Shown here in pieces: positions 10,865 to 22,639 of a stretch of 64,000 bases of DNA; the first letter of the stretch is position 1, and each line of letters begins with the position of its first letter. Source of the stretch: Athripsodes cinereus. Lineage: Eukaryota; Arthropoda; Insecta; Trichoptera; Leptoceridae. The stretch covers positions 2,108,001 through 2,172,000 of the forward strand of contig OX388318.1 of assembly GCA_947579605.1 (NCBI GenBank). Reading direction: 5' to 3'. Both the position numbers and the translations under genes were made by a program. The notes below the pieces were generated by a model that saw only the letters and a program-made list of their open reading frames with translations, was not told the DNA's origin and did no database searches.

Positions 10865-11817
10865 TTAATAATTATAATTTATAAATGTATTCTTGTTTGT
10901 ATTATAATAGTGATTGCTATTTCTGCAGAAATGTGCTATTGGCTGACTTGTTTAACTTTATTAAAAAAATAACACTACTAAAAACTAACTTTTTAGTATG
11001 TAATCATTACCTGTACTCACAAAAAATGTATTTTATCCCAGGATTACTAGCCGTGGCTAATCGAAAAAATATGATCATCCTTGATTCAACCATGAACCTC
11101 CTCATAAAACAATTTGTTCTATGAATCGCCTAGTCAATATTATTCTGAAAATTTAATTTTTCAGCCAGTATAATTTTTGTTCTATAACAGCGGTCGGAGA
11201 ACCGGGGTAATAAGGAAATTTTGCTGATTTTTTATAATGTATTAATGATTTTTCTAATATCAACTGTTTTTTGGTGGTCTTAGAATGCATCAAAAACAAT
11301 TGACAGCTGGAAATGATTTTAGCCACACAAAGTGGGAATAACCCTAATCTTTATGAGTGAGGTATCATTTTGTCAAACTTCACTGGTAGAATATCAAGAT
11401 AAATTGAAAAAAAAAAACAGTAAATAGTTAACTTCCAAATGACTTTTACAAACTTCGTATACTAGTATTCGGAGACTCTCGACTCCATCATCAAGCAATT
11501 TGTAAAAAAGTGTATTTTTTTTCAATTTATCTTGAAATGGACTCCCAACAAGTACCTTTGGCCAATAAAATCGAAAAAAAAAATAGAATATCATTTATTC
11601 CATGATAGTAGTATAGGTGAAAAATTTCAAGGAATGATTCCCAACTGTTACACAGTAATTAATCCTTTCAAAATAAATATACACATCCTGTTTTTAAGTC
11701 TTTGTTATTCTTATCTTTATATAATTCATATAGTTATTATCTTACTAGATTAATTCAAATATGTATAGTAATATACTGCATAATGTTAATTATTTTTATT
11801 TTAACATAATTTATAAA
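10865..11817. other. Stretch without a recognised gene
   Basis: AT-rich sequence after GatB. The only structure seen is a small inverted repeat, ATCAAGATAAATTGAAAA (about 11,392) against TTTTCAATTTATCTTGA (about 11,519). Nothing codes convincingly. Confidence 0.5.
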
Positions 11818-12893
11818 TTATTCACTGTGTCTGTGTTTAGGTAGTAGAATTCCATATCGAAATAAATAAAACAATAGTAGAATAAAACGCCTGTTTTATT
11901 TATTTCGATAATTTTTAACAATAATACATATTTTTAAACACAAGTTTATTATGGACCATTTTATAAATTATTTTACTATTTTAAGCTAGTACAGTTGATT
12001 ACAAAATCCCTGCACAAACATTTCAGTGCATTCACATGAATGCATCTTCATTTGAATACAATACAGTAATAGATAAATGTACCAGGTATTTTTATTTATT
12101 TATTATTTTATTAAGCATCAACAGTAGGTACACTACAGACAACATATATACATAACAACAAACAATATATTCAAAGAAGGAATCAATACATTGCCCCATT
12201 TATAAGTGTACACATTATAACAATTTGTATTATATTTAAAGCCCATAAGGTTGTCACATTTAAATAAAAAGGGGAAAAAAATTGAAAATTGATCATATGA
12301 TAGAACAACCAGTGCCGCCTAAGAATAAGTTGAGAAGATTGACCTGTGAAACATGGTTTGTACATGTGGAGTAAATGAATGATGAAAGGGCAACAAAAAT
12401 CATGAATAAGCAAATGAAAGAAAAAGTAATCAGTGGCAGGGAGGGCGAACAGGGACACACTGTTGAAATTTAGAATTTTTAAAAATGTGGCAAAATTTGA
12501 GAATAAACTATTATTATTATACTGACAATTAGAAGATTCTTACAAGGATCATTACAGCTGAAGGCCAATGAGATCCCAGAAGATAACCTTAAATGATCGA
12601 AAAAATAAAACAGGTGTTTTATTCTACTAAAGATTTAATTTGTGAGAGAGACGTCTTTCGTCTTATGAGGACATTGTCAATCGACTACGTGTACTGTAAT
12701 GTGTACACTTATAAATGGGGCAATGTATTGATTCCTTCTTTGAATATATTGTTTGTTGTTATGACATTGATTGACAATGTCCTCATAAGACGAAAGACGT
12801 CTCTCTCACAAATTAAATCTTTAGTAGAATAAAACACCTGTTTTATTTTTTCGATATGGAATTCTACTACCTAAACACCGACACAGTGAATAA
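11818..12893. mobile_element. Foldback-type element with nested inverted repeats
   Basis: Outer ends are inverted copies of about 44 bp (left from TTATTCACTGTGTC at 11818, right ending GACACAGTGAATAA at 12893). Inside, arms 12597-12681 and 12770-12854 are exact reverse complements of 85 bp. The 88-bp spacer between them contains an inverted copy of 12,150-12,215 (ATTCAAAGAAGGAATC region). A decayed LINE-A piece lies within (about 12,305-12,470, plus). No transposase frame. Confidence 0.75.
12305..12470 (+). repeat. Decayed LINE-A fragment inside the foldback element
   Basis: NKLRRLTCETWFVHVE-stop-MNDERATK is a degraded copy of the LINE-A segment NKLRWFGHVERMNDERMTK. Plus strand, non-functional. 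Confidence 0.55.
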
Positions 12894-13394
12894 CCTTAAA
12901 TATATCCAAACGACAACACAACTACAATATATCTTCAATTTTTCTTATAAATTCTGCATACGTCACATTAAAGATATCAATATCTCCAGCATATATTAAA
13001 ATCTGGATTGTTTTTCTTCGTCAGATTCCTATGCGCTCCTCCATACTTTTCTGTATCTACCACAGGCAGGGGTCCCACAACACAAAAGCTACAACCACCA
13101 CTAACCGCAATACATATTATTGATCAACCATTCTATCGTAGTATTATTTAACTAACTGGTATTTATGAATTGCACAATACTGAGAAAACTATTCCAAAAT
13201 TTATTTATCATCATCTTGAGATTCACCTTAAGGTACTATCAGGTATCTAATGGGGATGAATCATATGTTCTTAGAATCCTGAGTAAAGGTACCTACCTAT
13301 TAGTCATCTCTACAGGATGACTGACAAGTAGGTACTACCTATTAAACTAAGAACCTGAGGAATATACACAGTTACCTCAGTATTACACATACAT

Positions 13395-13622
13395 AATATA
13401 TAAACATTCCACGCAGATCGAGCTAGTCCCAAAGTAGAATATGAATGTCGTTTTATGGATAACAATGTGACGATACACATATACAATCCAGTAAACACAT
13501 ACGTATAACACCTAGAACTGGGAAAATTTGAAAAGGGCCACTCTTCATTTTGCCCTGACCGGAAATCTAACCCGGGATCTCGTGATTCAAAAGCAAGAGG
13601 GCTTCCTTTGCACCACACCGGT
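13395..13622 (-). repeat. SINE-2 copy
   Basis: Minus strand shows a tRNA-like head (GCAACCGGTGTGGTGCAAAG, B-box-like GGGTTAGATTTCC) followed by GGTCAGGGCAAAATGAAGAG. The distal part has GAGCTAGTCCCAAAG as in the 20.5 and 35.9 kb copies. The middle is shorter than at 20.5 kb. Confidence 0.7.
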
Positions 13623-13685
13623 TGCTATTACAATATTAATGTAATTGCTATGTCGCCAACCCTTCAAAAAGTACCAAACTCTTTA

Positions 13686-14156
13686 GTAGCATTCACATTG
13701 CTTCACTTTGGATGATCATCCAGAGTGTCAGGGTCAAACCTGTTCATCGAAAGTGAACACGTCTGTTCACATTTGTTCATCCTATGCTTTCACTGCCATG
13801 TCTACTCTCTCACTCACGTTGTATGTAGTTTGACGTATTTTCGTATAAAAATAATTAAACAAATTCAAAAATGGAAAATAACACTTAAAATAAATTAATA
13901 TAGTTCTCGACTGCATAATAATTTTGTACATGATTCTGACATTCAATACAAATTCATAGAGAATAAAACAAATAATAAGATGAAACTTGTTTATGGTCGT
14001 TTCAGTGAAAGGACCTTTCATCAAAATTATGACGAGTGGTAATCTCTTTCCTCCGTCATCGCTAGTGATCACTATTGATGAAACGCCTGTTCACACCTGT
14101 TCATCTTGGAGGATCATCCGGAGTGATCACTGAAAGTGAACGTATGGGAACGACCC
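13686..14156 (-). mobile_element. MITE-T copy b with open 96-codon frame
   Basis: Ends GTAGCATTCACAT (left) and GAACGACCC (right), flanked by TTTA and TTTT. A minus-strand frame of 96 codons (13782-14072) starts MITSDDGGKRLPLVI and matches the frame in copies c and d almost residue for residue. No domain recognised; the frame may be a by-product of sequence identity among young copies. Confidence 0.8.
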
Positions 14157-14275
14157 TTTTCCCATCAAAAAAGGTGTGAGACAAGGTGGTACAATACCAC
14201 CAAAAAGTTTTTCAAAACCGCCCTTGAATATACGGGAAAAATTGGCGATGGTTATTTGCATAATACTCAGATCAG

Positions 14276-14340
14276 AAAAGCACGAGGGAGGTCTTTACAT
14301 CTTCAAATATAAGACAGACTACAGAAAAATATACATAATA
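14276..14340 (-). repeat. LINE 3' tail fragment (same family as 47.1-47.5 kb)
   Basis: TCTTCAAATATAAGACAGAC and CTACAGAAAAATATAC are the reverse of the segment GTAGTCTGTCTTGTATTTG before the (AATA)n run at 47.5 kb. Confidence 0.5.
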
Positions 14341-14344
14341 CAAG

Positions 14345-15531
14345 TTTACATAAAATATACACATTACACATCAGAGATAGCGGCAATTAAAAATGACCTT
14401 GATTTTGTTAATATGACAATTCACATTTCCCGCTTAATATTAATGGCGCTTTTGACGTACATACATAGGTTTTTTCGCGCGAAATCGTAATTATTGATAT
14501 TCATAGATAATAATAATAATCATCATCGTTAGCGCTCGGGGAAACCCCATTCAATGTTAAATTTGACAGCGTTCTAGAACACTTATCTTTTTATAACTCT
14601 TTAGAAATATGAAGTTGAATGAAAGAAAATATTTTTAAAAGGTAGTTGTTCACATCTACAATTCATTGACACATACGATTTAACATCTACAATATTCATT
14701 TCGTCAATTCAAAAAAGAATGTGAAACGTCTCCACGCCGAGCAATAATTTTGTGTCGTGAAAATAGAGTAATAGTAGAGAATCAAGCCTTTTATCTAAAT
14801 TTAAATTCCCAGACATTAATGTGAGGCTATACCGACCACCAACTAGCTCACCCCTATCATTCCTCATAATAATAGATATTGTTAAATTCCTTTTAATGTT
14901 TAAAACACCATCCAGTCTCCGGATTATATTTGGGCAGATTTAGGCATATGCCCAGAGTGCTAATTTTAAGAAAACCTATGTAAGGTGAGCAATAGTGCTC
15001 TGGCAAATTCGTAAAATATTACAATATTCCTTAACAAAACCGGGGAGATGGTGTAGTAGGGTACTATTAATTATTCCTACGAATATATCAATATCAAATC
15101 GAAAATCAGACGACGAAGGGGGAGACCATAAACTTGATAAAGGTAAGAACTAAACGAAAGGTCCTCACTGTTGAAAAATCGGTCAAACCAGCAATACTAA
15201 ATCTGAGTAAATATTTTTAAGAAAACCGATAATATCGTGAAACATTGCAAATTTTTGTAATAGATTAAAAATCTGATCGGCGACGGAGGTGTAGAAATTT
15301 TGAGTGGATGTGAAATGCTTAAAACTTGAGACTTAATTTATCGCAATAATATGTTTAAATCTAAAACAATATTAGTGTAAAAGCAGGCATCAGCAAACCA
15401 TTTTGGCCATGGCGTTTTTCTTTCTAACTCGGGGCCTGATGCCATGGTTAATATGCGGGTGTTGATTATCAAAATACAATTATGAAACACATGCTTAGTG
15501 GCTGTGCGAATAAACACATTAATTTAATGAG
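14345..15531. other. Stretch without a recognised gene
   Basis: AT-rich. The only item is a short inverted pair, AGGCATCAG and CTGATGCCA, near 15,387-15,440. No coding, RNA gene or repeat family could be assigned. Confidence 0.4.
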
Positions 15532-15891
15532 ATGTACTTAGCTTATTGGGTACATACCGCAAATCTGTACCAGTGGTGTAATTTCCATATCTGCAAAATA
15601 CCAACGCTTGCTCTATGGCTGATATTTACGTTTGTATTTAATTGTATCGATGAGAATCCTTCAGATAAGGTTATGAGACCTCTCTTAAGAAGAACTTGCA
15701 TGAAGAGTACGGATGACATAGGAACTGATTTAACGTCCATGGGCGAGGGAGAGAGTACAATATTTATGTGCAACAGGCCATCTGCACATTTGCCAACTTT
15801 ACACGAAGCTACGGATTTTAAACGTGTAGACCAGTGTTTCCCAAACTATGGGTCGCGAGCGAATATTGAGTGGACCCTGAGCATTAAGTAG
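15532..15891 (+). CDS. Unassigned ORF interrupted by a hAT-type MITE
   Basis: About 100 codons before the MITE look protein-like rather than random, with mixed composition and acidic and basic clusters (ENPSDKVMRPLLRR, DDIGTDLTSMGEGES, HLPTLHEATDFKRV). The frame then enters the MITE at 15832. If the MITE and one 8-bp target duplication are removed, the frame stays open for about 24 more codons (GLFVYRHLASRIFV). I do not recognise the family; it could be a fragment of an older mobile element. Its far end overlaps the antisense LINE-B piece. Confidence 0.3.
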   Translation: MYLAYWVHTANLYQWCNFHICKIPTLALWLIFTFVFNCIDENPSDKVMRPLLRRTCMKSTDDIGTDLTSMGEGESTIFMCNRPSAHLPTLHEATDFKRVDQCFPNYGSRANIEWTLSIK

Positions 15892-16038
15892 TTCCATGAC
15901 TCGTTATTAGGGAATCTGAGCATTACCAATATTTATGACCTCTTTTCTCTAAGACAGCTAGAAGATTGACAGCTGAAGATCCCAAGATTGGAAATTTTTG
16001 TAGATGGGTCGGAGCCCAGTCAACTTTGGGAACCACTG
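15832..16038. mobile_element. hAT-type MITE, copy 1
   Basis: Starts CAGTGTTTCCCAAACTATGG and ends TTTGGGAACCACTG. It is flanked by GTGTAGAC (15824-15831) and GTGTAGAT (16039-16046), an 8-bp target duplication with one change. A sister copy lies 256 bp to the right. Confidence 0.88.
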
Positions 16039-16089
16039 GTGTAGATGGTTTGTTCGTGTATCGTCACCTCGCATCGCGCATTTTCGTTC

Positions 16090-16290
16090 TCATTCCATCG
16101 ATTGTTGGTTTTTTTCAGACATAATATAAAAGGGATAACTTTTTAAACGCCTCAACACCTCTTCGTTTTCCCATGTTCTGACCAATGGATCTTCAGCATG
16201 TGTTTTTATCATCACATCTCGAAGTCCTTCAACCGCCACCTTCACTCTTGCCGATGGTCCACGTCTTGTTACCATATAGCAGAATGCTCC
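16090..16290 (-). pseudogene. LINE-B reverse transcriptase remnant
   Basis: Two minus-strand frames hold pieces of a non-LTR polymerase C-terminal region: WSILLYGNKTWTIGKSE (compare LLYGCETWT) in one and RTWENEEVLRRLK (compare VTNEEVLRR) in the other. Frameshifted and short. Confidence 0.6.
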
Positions 16291-16294
16291 AGAC

Positions 16295-16491
16295 CAGTGT
16301 TTTCCAACTATGGGTCGCGAGCGAATATTGAGTGGGCCCTGAGCATTAAGTAGTTCCATGACTTGCTACTAGAGAATCTGAGCATTACCAATATTTATGA
16401 CCTCTTTCCTCTAAGACAGCTAAAAGGTGGGTCCCAAGATTGGAAATTTTTGTTAGGTGGGTCGGAGCCCAGTCAACTTTGGGAACCACTG
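16295..16491. mobile_element. hAT-type MITE, copy 2
   Basis: Same family as copy 1: starts CAGTGTTTTCCAACTATGGG, ends CTTTGGGAACCACTG. Both flanks are CTCCAGAC (16287-16294 and 16492-16499), a perfect 8-bp target duplication, typical of hAT. Confidence 0.92.
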
Positions 16492-16914
16492 CTCCAGACA
16501 AAGGCTTTGATCAGTTCTTCCTAACGTTTAAGCGAATGTTTGGAGATCCAATATATTAGATTTTTTGTTAAAAGCAATTTTTGTCTGGTTTAGCCTGCTT
16601 ACGATAATATACCAACTAGATTTAGATATTATATCAATGACTCATAGTATGATTCATGACGAAAGCATGACGTATACCTAATATAAAAAGTTTAACCCCG
16701 CCACTGACATTTACATACCAGCATAAAAGTAGGTATAAATATTTCAACTCTGCTGAACAATACAGTATAGTGATAATATTAATACAATCAATGTTTTGAT
16801 TGATGTTTGAATACAGCATATGAATAAATATTGAATTTACAATACACTGTAATGTAATACAAATAACTTCAGGTGGCATAGTATGTAATAATGAGTCATC
16901 ATCTCTGTCGATCC

Positions 16915-17098
16915 CTCAATCCTGAGGATCGTGACCATCATGCCTCGTCCTGTATAGACCATCTGTCTCCACCTTGAACGATCCTCCGCCATGTGCAGTG
17001 CAAGGCCCCGTGTAGTGAACTCTGTGTGGCCTCCTTAATTTGGTCGCTCCATCTTGCTGATACCCGGCCCCTTCCACGCCTCCCTTCTACAACCCCAG

Positions 17099-17129
<31 letters not shown>

Positions 17130-17720
17130 TAATAATAAATTATGATTACTCTTTCTAGGTTCTCAGGCTCTCTTCTTGCAAAGTGCCCGAAATAATGAGT
17201 ACTTAATGGTAAATATAGGTATGTATATCTCTCTGTCTCTGGTTTTAATCCTGTGGATTGGTTTACATTTACAGCAAAGTCTCACATCATTCTTTATATT
17301 GCGCTGTATTCTGTGCGACCCTCTTTAATTCTTTGTACGATCCGCATCTCTTATCCTTCCATAAATCGTCGAGATATTCTCGGCATAGACGTCCCCTATG
17401 ATTTGTCCCCTAAACCGTGTCCCTTCAATTATTTCTTGTATAAAGTTTTCGTGGCGCATTCATTATGTGTCCAATTCATCTGGCACTGGCACGTTTTTCT
17501 GAGATGGTCTTCAACAGGTGATTTTCTCTTGCGATTCTGTTAAGAACTTCGTTATTTGAGATGTGGTCCCTCTAGGATATTCCCAGGATTCTTCTATAGG
17601 ATCACATCTCAAACGTCTCGAATCTCTTTTTATATCTTTCAGATAGGCACCATTCTCGCAGCCGTATAAAAAGACACTCCACACATATTATAATGTCTTT
17701 ACATAAGCTGCTTGCGTAGT
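16915..17720 (-). pseudogene. LINE-B C-terminal remnants and a TTTA microsatellite
   Basis: The minus strand keeps RRGRGRVSARWSDQIKEAT (16,915-17,100) and, further upstream, decayed versions of CYRRILGIS, HISNNEVLNR and RYKKRFETFEM (17,215-17,720). All are typical of the region after the polymerase domain in non-LTR elements. Many stops and frameshifts. A (TTTA)n run at 17,099-17,135 separates the two parts. Confidence 0.6.
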
Positions 17721-18140
17721 TTCAGGTTTATTGTTTAAAACCTAGATCAAGATGGTAGGGGATTACTAAAAATTATTACTCTGGTTTTCGTGGGTTGCAT
17801 TTCCAAAATTTTCAGGTTCATAAAAGGATTATAATTTTCAACCAGAGTAACTAGTGTTCTAACTGCGCACAGTCAACATACAAGTCGTTCATTTCGTACC
17901 AATAAAAGTTAAGGCATTCAACATTCAACCCAGATACATCTTTAAAAAAAAACTCATCGTTGAATTGTTAATATTTTTATTCATGATGTTTCGCTAGCAT
18001 CTGCATTTTTTAAAAGATACTGAATATTTTTACAGATAATAGTGGGGTACCTATGCATTGCCGGGAACTCTACGGGGAAGATTTTTTTTCACATACCTCC
18101 TTACTCTATATTTTGTTTTCTATAATTAATTGTAGAATTA

Positions 18141-18800
18141 ATGAGTGCTGGGATCATTAATTCTACAATTAATGATCCCAACACTCCATTATATTTGAAG
18201 GAGAGATTTGAGTTTTTACACTCCCACGGACTTTCACTACGATCAACCTCCAACAATCTTCTAGTGATCCCGTCACATCGTTCGAGCTGTTACACCGATT
18301 CTTTTTCAGTTCATGGTGCTAGGTTGTGGAACCAGCTTCCACTAAAAACCCGAACTTGTACTTCTTTTTATAACTTCAAGAAAGAAGTTAATGGTTGCTA
18401 TTGCTAGTCTTCCGTCTCATCTACTTGTATAGAGGTTTCCCATGGTTCTAAATCTTTTTTGTATATTTATACACAATGAGCAATCCTGACCCATTCCTAC
18501 CACTTATCCTATTCCCGTATCCCATCTTCTATGTCGTGTCACGTATTATTTGGGTAGTTTTTTTATATATTATTTATATTTGTGTAGTATTTATTTGTAT
18601 GTATATATCTTCAATTATTTATTTTATTTATTTATTGTTTTTATTTTAGTTTTTGTTTAATGGGTTAGTTGGAAGATATCGCGGTTCTGCGATAAACTCG
18701 CCCATTGCACAATTTTTTTTTTTGTGTAGTTAAATTGAATATTTTCATATGTTGTTTTTTTTTTGCAATAAAGTGTTTTATTATTATTATTATTAATTAC
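18141..18800 (+). pseudogene. LINE-C 3' end: C-terminal ORF fragment plus tail
   Basis: The frame 18141-18407 (about 88 aa) has SVHGARLWNQLPLKTRTC, the usual end of CR1/Jockey-like polymerase proteins, and a stop. The 3' UTR carries GGGTTAGTTGGAAGATATCG, a short hairpin (CGCGGTTCTGCG), CTCGCCCATTGCACAA and a terminal (ATT)n run. The 5' end is truncated at a small palindrome (AGTGCTGGGATCATTAATT and its inverse, 18,143-18,187). Confidence 0.75.
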
Positions 18801-19256
18801 ATAATTACATGCTTCAAAGAACCATTATCAAAATCCATTGATCTAAGTATGTTATATGTAAGCACCATTTATCATTTTGTGCAAAATACAATACACAGTA
18901 ACACCATTATAATATTGCAAACTGTTGTAGGTATTATAGATCATTTTGCGTACCTATAGATCATTCACATACATTATACCTGTGTGATCATTAGTTAATT
19001 TTTGCTCAGGTGAACACGAATCGTCGACGGACAAGCACGCCTCCGCCGTCTCGCTGAATAAAACAAGGCGTCCTTACTCAAAACGATAATTATAAATATT
19101 GTGACATTATGTTGTTCTATCAAAAATATTAAATTTGTGCAATTGGTTTTGATTATAACATGTGTTAGTTATAATTCATTGTTGACAAGTGCTTTTTTGT
19201 GTTTTGTTTGATATTTTTAATTGTATTCTCTTGCCTAATAGTGTATTGAAATCAGT

Positions 19257-19337
19257 ATGGCTAATAATGCTAATGTGAATCATTTTGATCAAGGATCTGC
19301 TATTGGAATTTATACGATCAACGTAAATGAAGGATTT
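19257..19337 (+). CDS. Possible first coding exon of an unidentified gene
   Basis: Twenty-seven codons starting MANNANVNHFDQGSA and ending INVNEGF, immediately followed by a strong donor GTAAGT, phase 0. About 200 bp upstream is a short CpG-richer patch (around 19,020-19,080) in otherwise AT-rich DNA, fitting a promoter. No downstream exon found in the window. Not recognised. It may be an alternative to the exon at 35380. Confidence 0.4.
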
Positions 19338-19593
19338 GTAAGTTATTTCAATATAATTGATCATTATTTATTTTTAAAAAATCATTTAAAATACATTGGA
19401 TATGAGTTTTTTGTCATTCTGAAAAGTTGTGCTAAGTTTTGTTTAGATATTTTGACACCTTATTAGTACATAGATTAATAATAAGCATGTTGTCGATGAT
19501 TTTATCCTTTCATTATTCGATTCATATTTGAAAAATTGAATAAAGAACACAATTTGACAGTTTGTTTACAGACAATAATTTGAATAAATTCCT

Positions 19594-19980
19594 TCATCCA
19601 CCTGTCAACAGGTAGTGCAATAAAAAAACAATACAACAAAGAACAAAACTTTCTTGCGCACGGAATTTGAATTTAGAATGACGATGACGATTGTTTACTA
19701 CACGTAACCAATGGAAACGGTTGATTACAACGAGGGCACCACAACAAAATGTCTGATTGAATATTATATAACCGCATATTAATATTATAACTTTGACTGT
19801 ACTTCTTGATGATTTGTTTTTATTGCTGTTTGATTTTTTGTATTTTATTTCTCCTTTATTATGAGTCACACCGAATGACCAATTCCGGCGCCTTCCCAGT
19901 ATTGTGTCGCCATCTCTGTCTATCACGATGGCATGCTGCATAATATTACCATGAATAAAACACGCGAATACCGACCTCAT
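19594..19980 (-). other. Open frame of unknown nature
   Basis: A 128-codon minus-strand frame with a hydrophilic Lys/Ser-rich part (KYKKSNSNKNKSSRS) and two hydrophobic stretches. No homology recognised, no splice context and no obvious promoter. Listed because the region 19.6-20.4 kb has no other content; it may well be chance. Confidence 0.15.
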
Positions 19981-20434
19981 ACCTTCAACTTTTCTCTCTT
20001 GGATATAGGCCTCTTTAAATTATTCCAAACTGTTTCTCAACCTCAAGATTTCACCATTCGATCAAATGCGGATCGGCCCATCTATTTTTAAAGTCTTCCT
20101 AAACTTCTTCGGTCTTTCCATAGTTTCCACTTTTTTTCGATTGACCTTTGTGGGATATACTGGAAATTCAAAGGAAAAGTTGGCAATGAGGACATTAAAA
20201 TCGTGAGGAAATACCCCAGAATGAAGTTAATGGTTGTATTATTAAGAAAAAAAGACTAACACTCTCATTCAGAGTATCCCGAAAAAGCTAACCCTTTTAA
20301 ATTACTTCTGAATAACCCCCCCCCCCCTCTCCCGTATGATACCAACGCGATATTGAGTAGATTGACTGCTCGCTACCTAATTACCTATTCCATCTTCACG
20401 ATGTAAGCATTTTATTTTTCTAGTAGAGCTAAAC

Positions 20435-20790
20435 TAGAGTCTTTTCGAGCTAATCCCAAATTTAGATAAGAGTTTTGTATTATGAGAGCTAACTCGACGA
20501 TACACATAAATATATACAATGCACTATGCACATTATGATATACATGTAACACCAAAACTCAGGACCCACCCACCTCTCACCCGGATATCTCAGAAGTCGT
20601 AGACCCCTGTTTATCCGCACATTTAAACCAAAATTGTCCTCAAGTGTGGGCCATTGGAAAATTTGAAATAATATCCAGGCCAGGGAGAATTTGAAGAAGG
20701 TCATTTTTAATTTTGCTCTGGCTGGGAATCGAACCCAGGATCTAGTGACTCAAAGGCAAGAGCGTTAATGTGCGCCACGCAGGCCGTCTA
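20435..20790 (-). repeat. SINE-2, longest copy
   Basis: Minus strand: GACGGCCTGCGTGGCGCACA head, canonical B box GGGTTCGATTCCC (20723-20735), then CCAGAGCAAAATTAAAAATG, TTTAAATGTGCGGATAAAC, CTGAGATATCCGGGTG and a 3' part with GTATCGTCGAGTTAGC and TTTGGGATTAGCTCG. A tRNA-derived SINE with a LINE-like tail, by structure. Confidence 0.8.
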
Positions 20791-20799
20791 ATTTATCTA

Positions 20800-21350
20800 C
20801 AATGAAAATGAATAGGATATGAACTGTGGCACATGTACATAGAATTAAAGAGACTAGTAAAAAATAGTGAGGAATGGAGAAGAAATTCCAAACTATGTAA
20901 ATGCAGACCTATCCGATGGATTGTAGCTCACTTAATATGTAAAGAGTGGTTGTAAATGTATTTAAATTTATTTCAAACTTAGAATCATACATAACTCATA
21001 TCAACACTCGCATATATATCATAATATTTTACTCTGCATAATAATATTATTTAGAAAAACAATTAATATGTGGTACTGAAGTTTCTCTTTACTGTGAGTG
21101 AATTATTTAGATAAAAATAATATAATATATCACAATACAGTATTTTCTTCTTGCACAGTAAGCAAGCTGTGGTCAGATATGTAGTAGAAACATTTCATAT
21201 AAATAATACATGATTTATATCAAGAAATTTGTAATTAAATGCTGTGAATTATTTAATGCAAAGAAATGTCTCTATCTAGATGATTTGTAGGTACACCAAT
21301 AGTCCAATACCATACCAATGAATATTGTAAAATAGACTAGAAATTCAAAA
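20800..21350. other. Stretch without a recognised gene
   Basis: AT-rich, with no open frame, RNA gene or family member that I can support. Confidence 0.4.
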
Positions 21351-21369
21351 GAAAAATAATTGGTGATGC

Positions 21370-21480
21370 GACCAATCATATTTTGCGAACAAATATAATA
21401 TCATACCAATCGGTCTTAAACAAGCGATGGTATTTTGCGAACAAATATAATATATCAATCAGTCTTAAACAAGCGATGGT
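21370..21480 (+). repeat. Local tandem duplication, about 55-60 bp, two copies
   Basis: ATTTTGCGAACAAATATAAT and GTCTTAAACAAGCGATGG each occur twice in the same order, with small indels between copies. Confidence 0.8.
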
Positions 21481-21648
21481 TCAAAAAGGTACGACCATAA
21501 TATTATTATCTCCCTCGAGTCTCTCGTTGTAGATGCACTTATAAAAGTATGTTAATGTTGATACAAAATAATTATGTATGTTAGTAGAAGGTCCATATTA
21601 TATTAAAGTGCACTTTTTTACAAAAATCGCCACTGAATGTTGGTGATA

Positions 21649-21849
21649 TTAATTTTAATTAAATATAAAATAAAAATATTATAAAAACACTGTTTAATTT
21701 CCACTATTAAATCTTAACATTTTCGCCTGAAACTGTCAATTTCCCTGAGGATGAATACAAGCATAGGCGAAAACGTTAGGATTTAATATCTTACATAGTG
21801 GAAATTTCACAGTGTTCTATTATATTTTTATTTTATATTTAATCAAAAT
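21649..21849. repeat. Snapback repeat, well-preserved copy
   Basis: Left AATTTTAATTAAATATAAAA and right TTTTATATTTAATCAAAATT pair. Next inside, AACACTGTTTAATTTCCAC pairs with GTGGAAATTTCACAGTGTT. The core is CCCTGAGGATGAATACAAGC...GGCGAAAACGTTAGG. Non-coding. Confidence 0.7.
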
Positions 21850-22099
21850 TAAAAAATGGATTTCCACAGTGTAAACACAAAAACTCTTGAATTGTTTATA
21901 TTATGTTCATATAGGTATATAATATATTTTGTGTTTCATACTTATAGGACATTCATTGTTTTCCATTTTATGAATATATTTTTGTAAAGTTCAGATATTA
22001 TTATTATTTTTATTTATTATTATTTATTTATTTATTTTTTATTATGTCTTTTCTTTTATGTACTTAGCTATGTACATCAATAGTAATGTATCTTGTATC

Positions 22100-22215
22100 T
22101 CTCTCACATTTGGTTGGTTGGTAACTTGGTAGAAATTGCCTAAAGGCAATAAACCCGCCATTTGTGCTACTTTATTTATACCACAATAAAGATTATTTTA
22201 TTTTTTTATTTTATT
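22100..22215 (+). repeat. LINE-C-like 3' tail, diverged
   Basis: GGTTGGTTGGTAACTTGG, a hairpin TTGCCTAAAGGCAA, AAACCCGCCATTTGTGC and ACAATAAAGATTATTTTA: the same order of blocks as other LINE-C tails. Confidence 0.6.
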
Positions 22216-22639
22216 TTTAAAGTATGTCCTATACTTCAGCATTAGTAGTAAAGAGATTATTACCATCTTAATGTTATGGCATGAAACAGTATAATATTAT
22301 TACTATGATTATTAATTTTATTTTTATTTTATTTATTTATTCATCATAAACGGCACATTAGCCATTGACAATAAAGGTAACATAATTTTAAAAGAAATTT
22401 GTACCACTACAGAAGTCCATGTATGTTCCATACACGTTTACTTGACGAAGCGCTTATAGTCACGTACGTATTAAAATCTTCTACCAGGTACTTATGTACT
22501 TTGTTAAGGTAAATTATATTATTATGGTTGGCTAATTCAAGATGCACAAAGATGCATTCTTTACACAAAGCAAATGTAGTACAATTTCAATATCATTTAT
22601 TAATTCACTCACACCGACACGAAATTTTTCATAAATGGA

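Noticed and set aside
17099..17135. Possible origin or regulatory AT tract
   Set aside because: A plain (TTTA)n microsatellite at the edge of a decayed LINE.
18141..18407. Host gene exon
   Set aside because: The RLWNxLP motif and the LINE-C tail directly after it show a retroelement C-terminus.
20310..20335. Poly-C run as a regulatory element
   Set aside because: A simple homopolymer of about 13 C in unassigned DNA with no other support.
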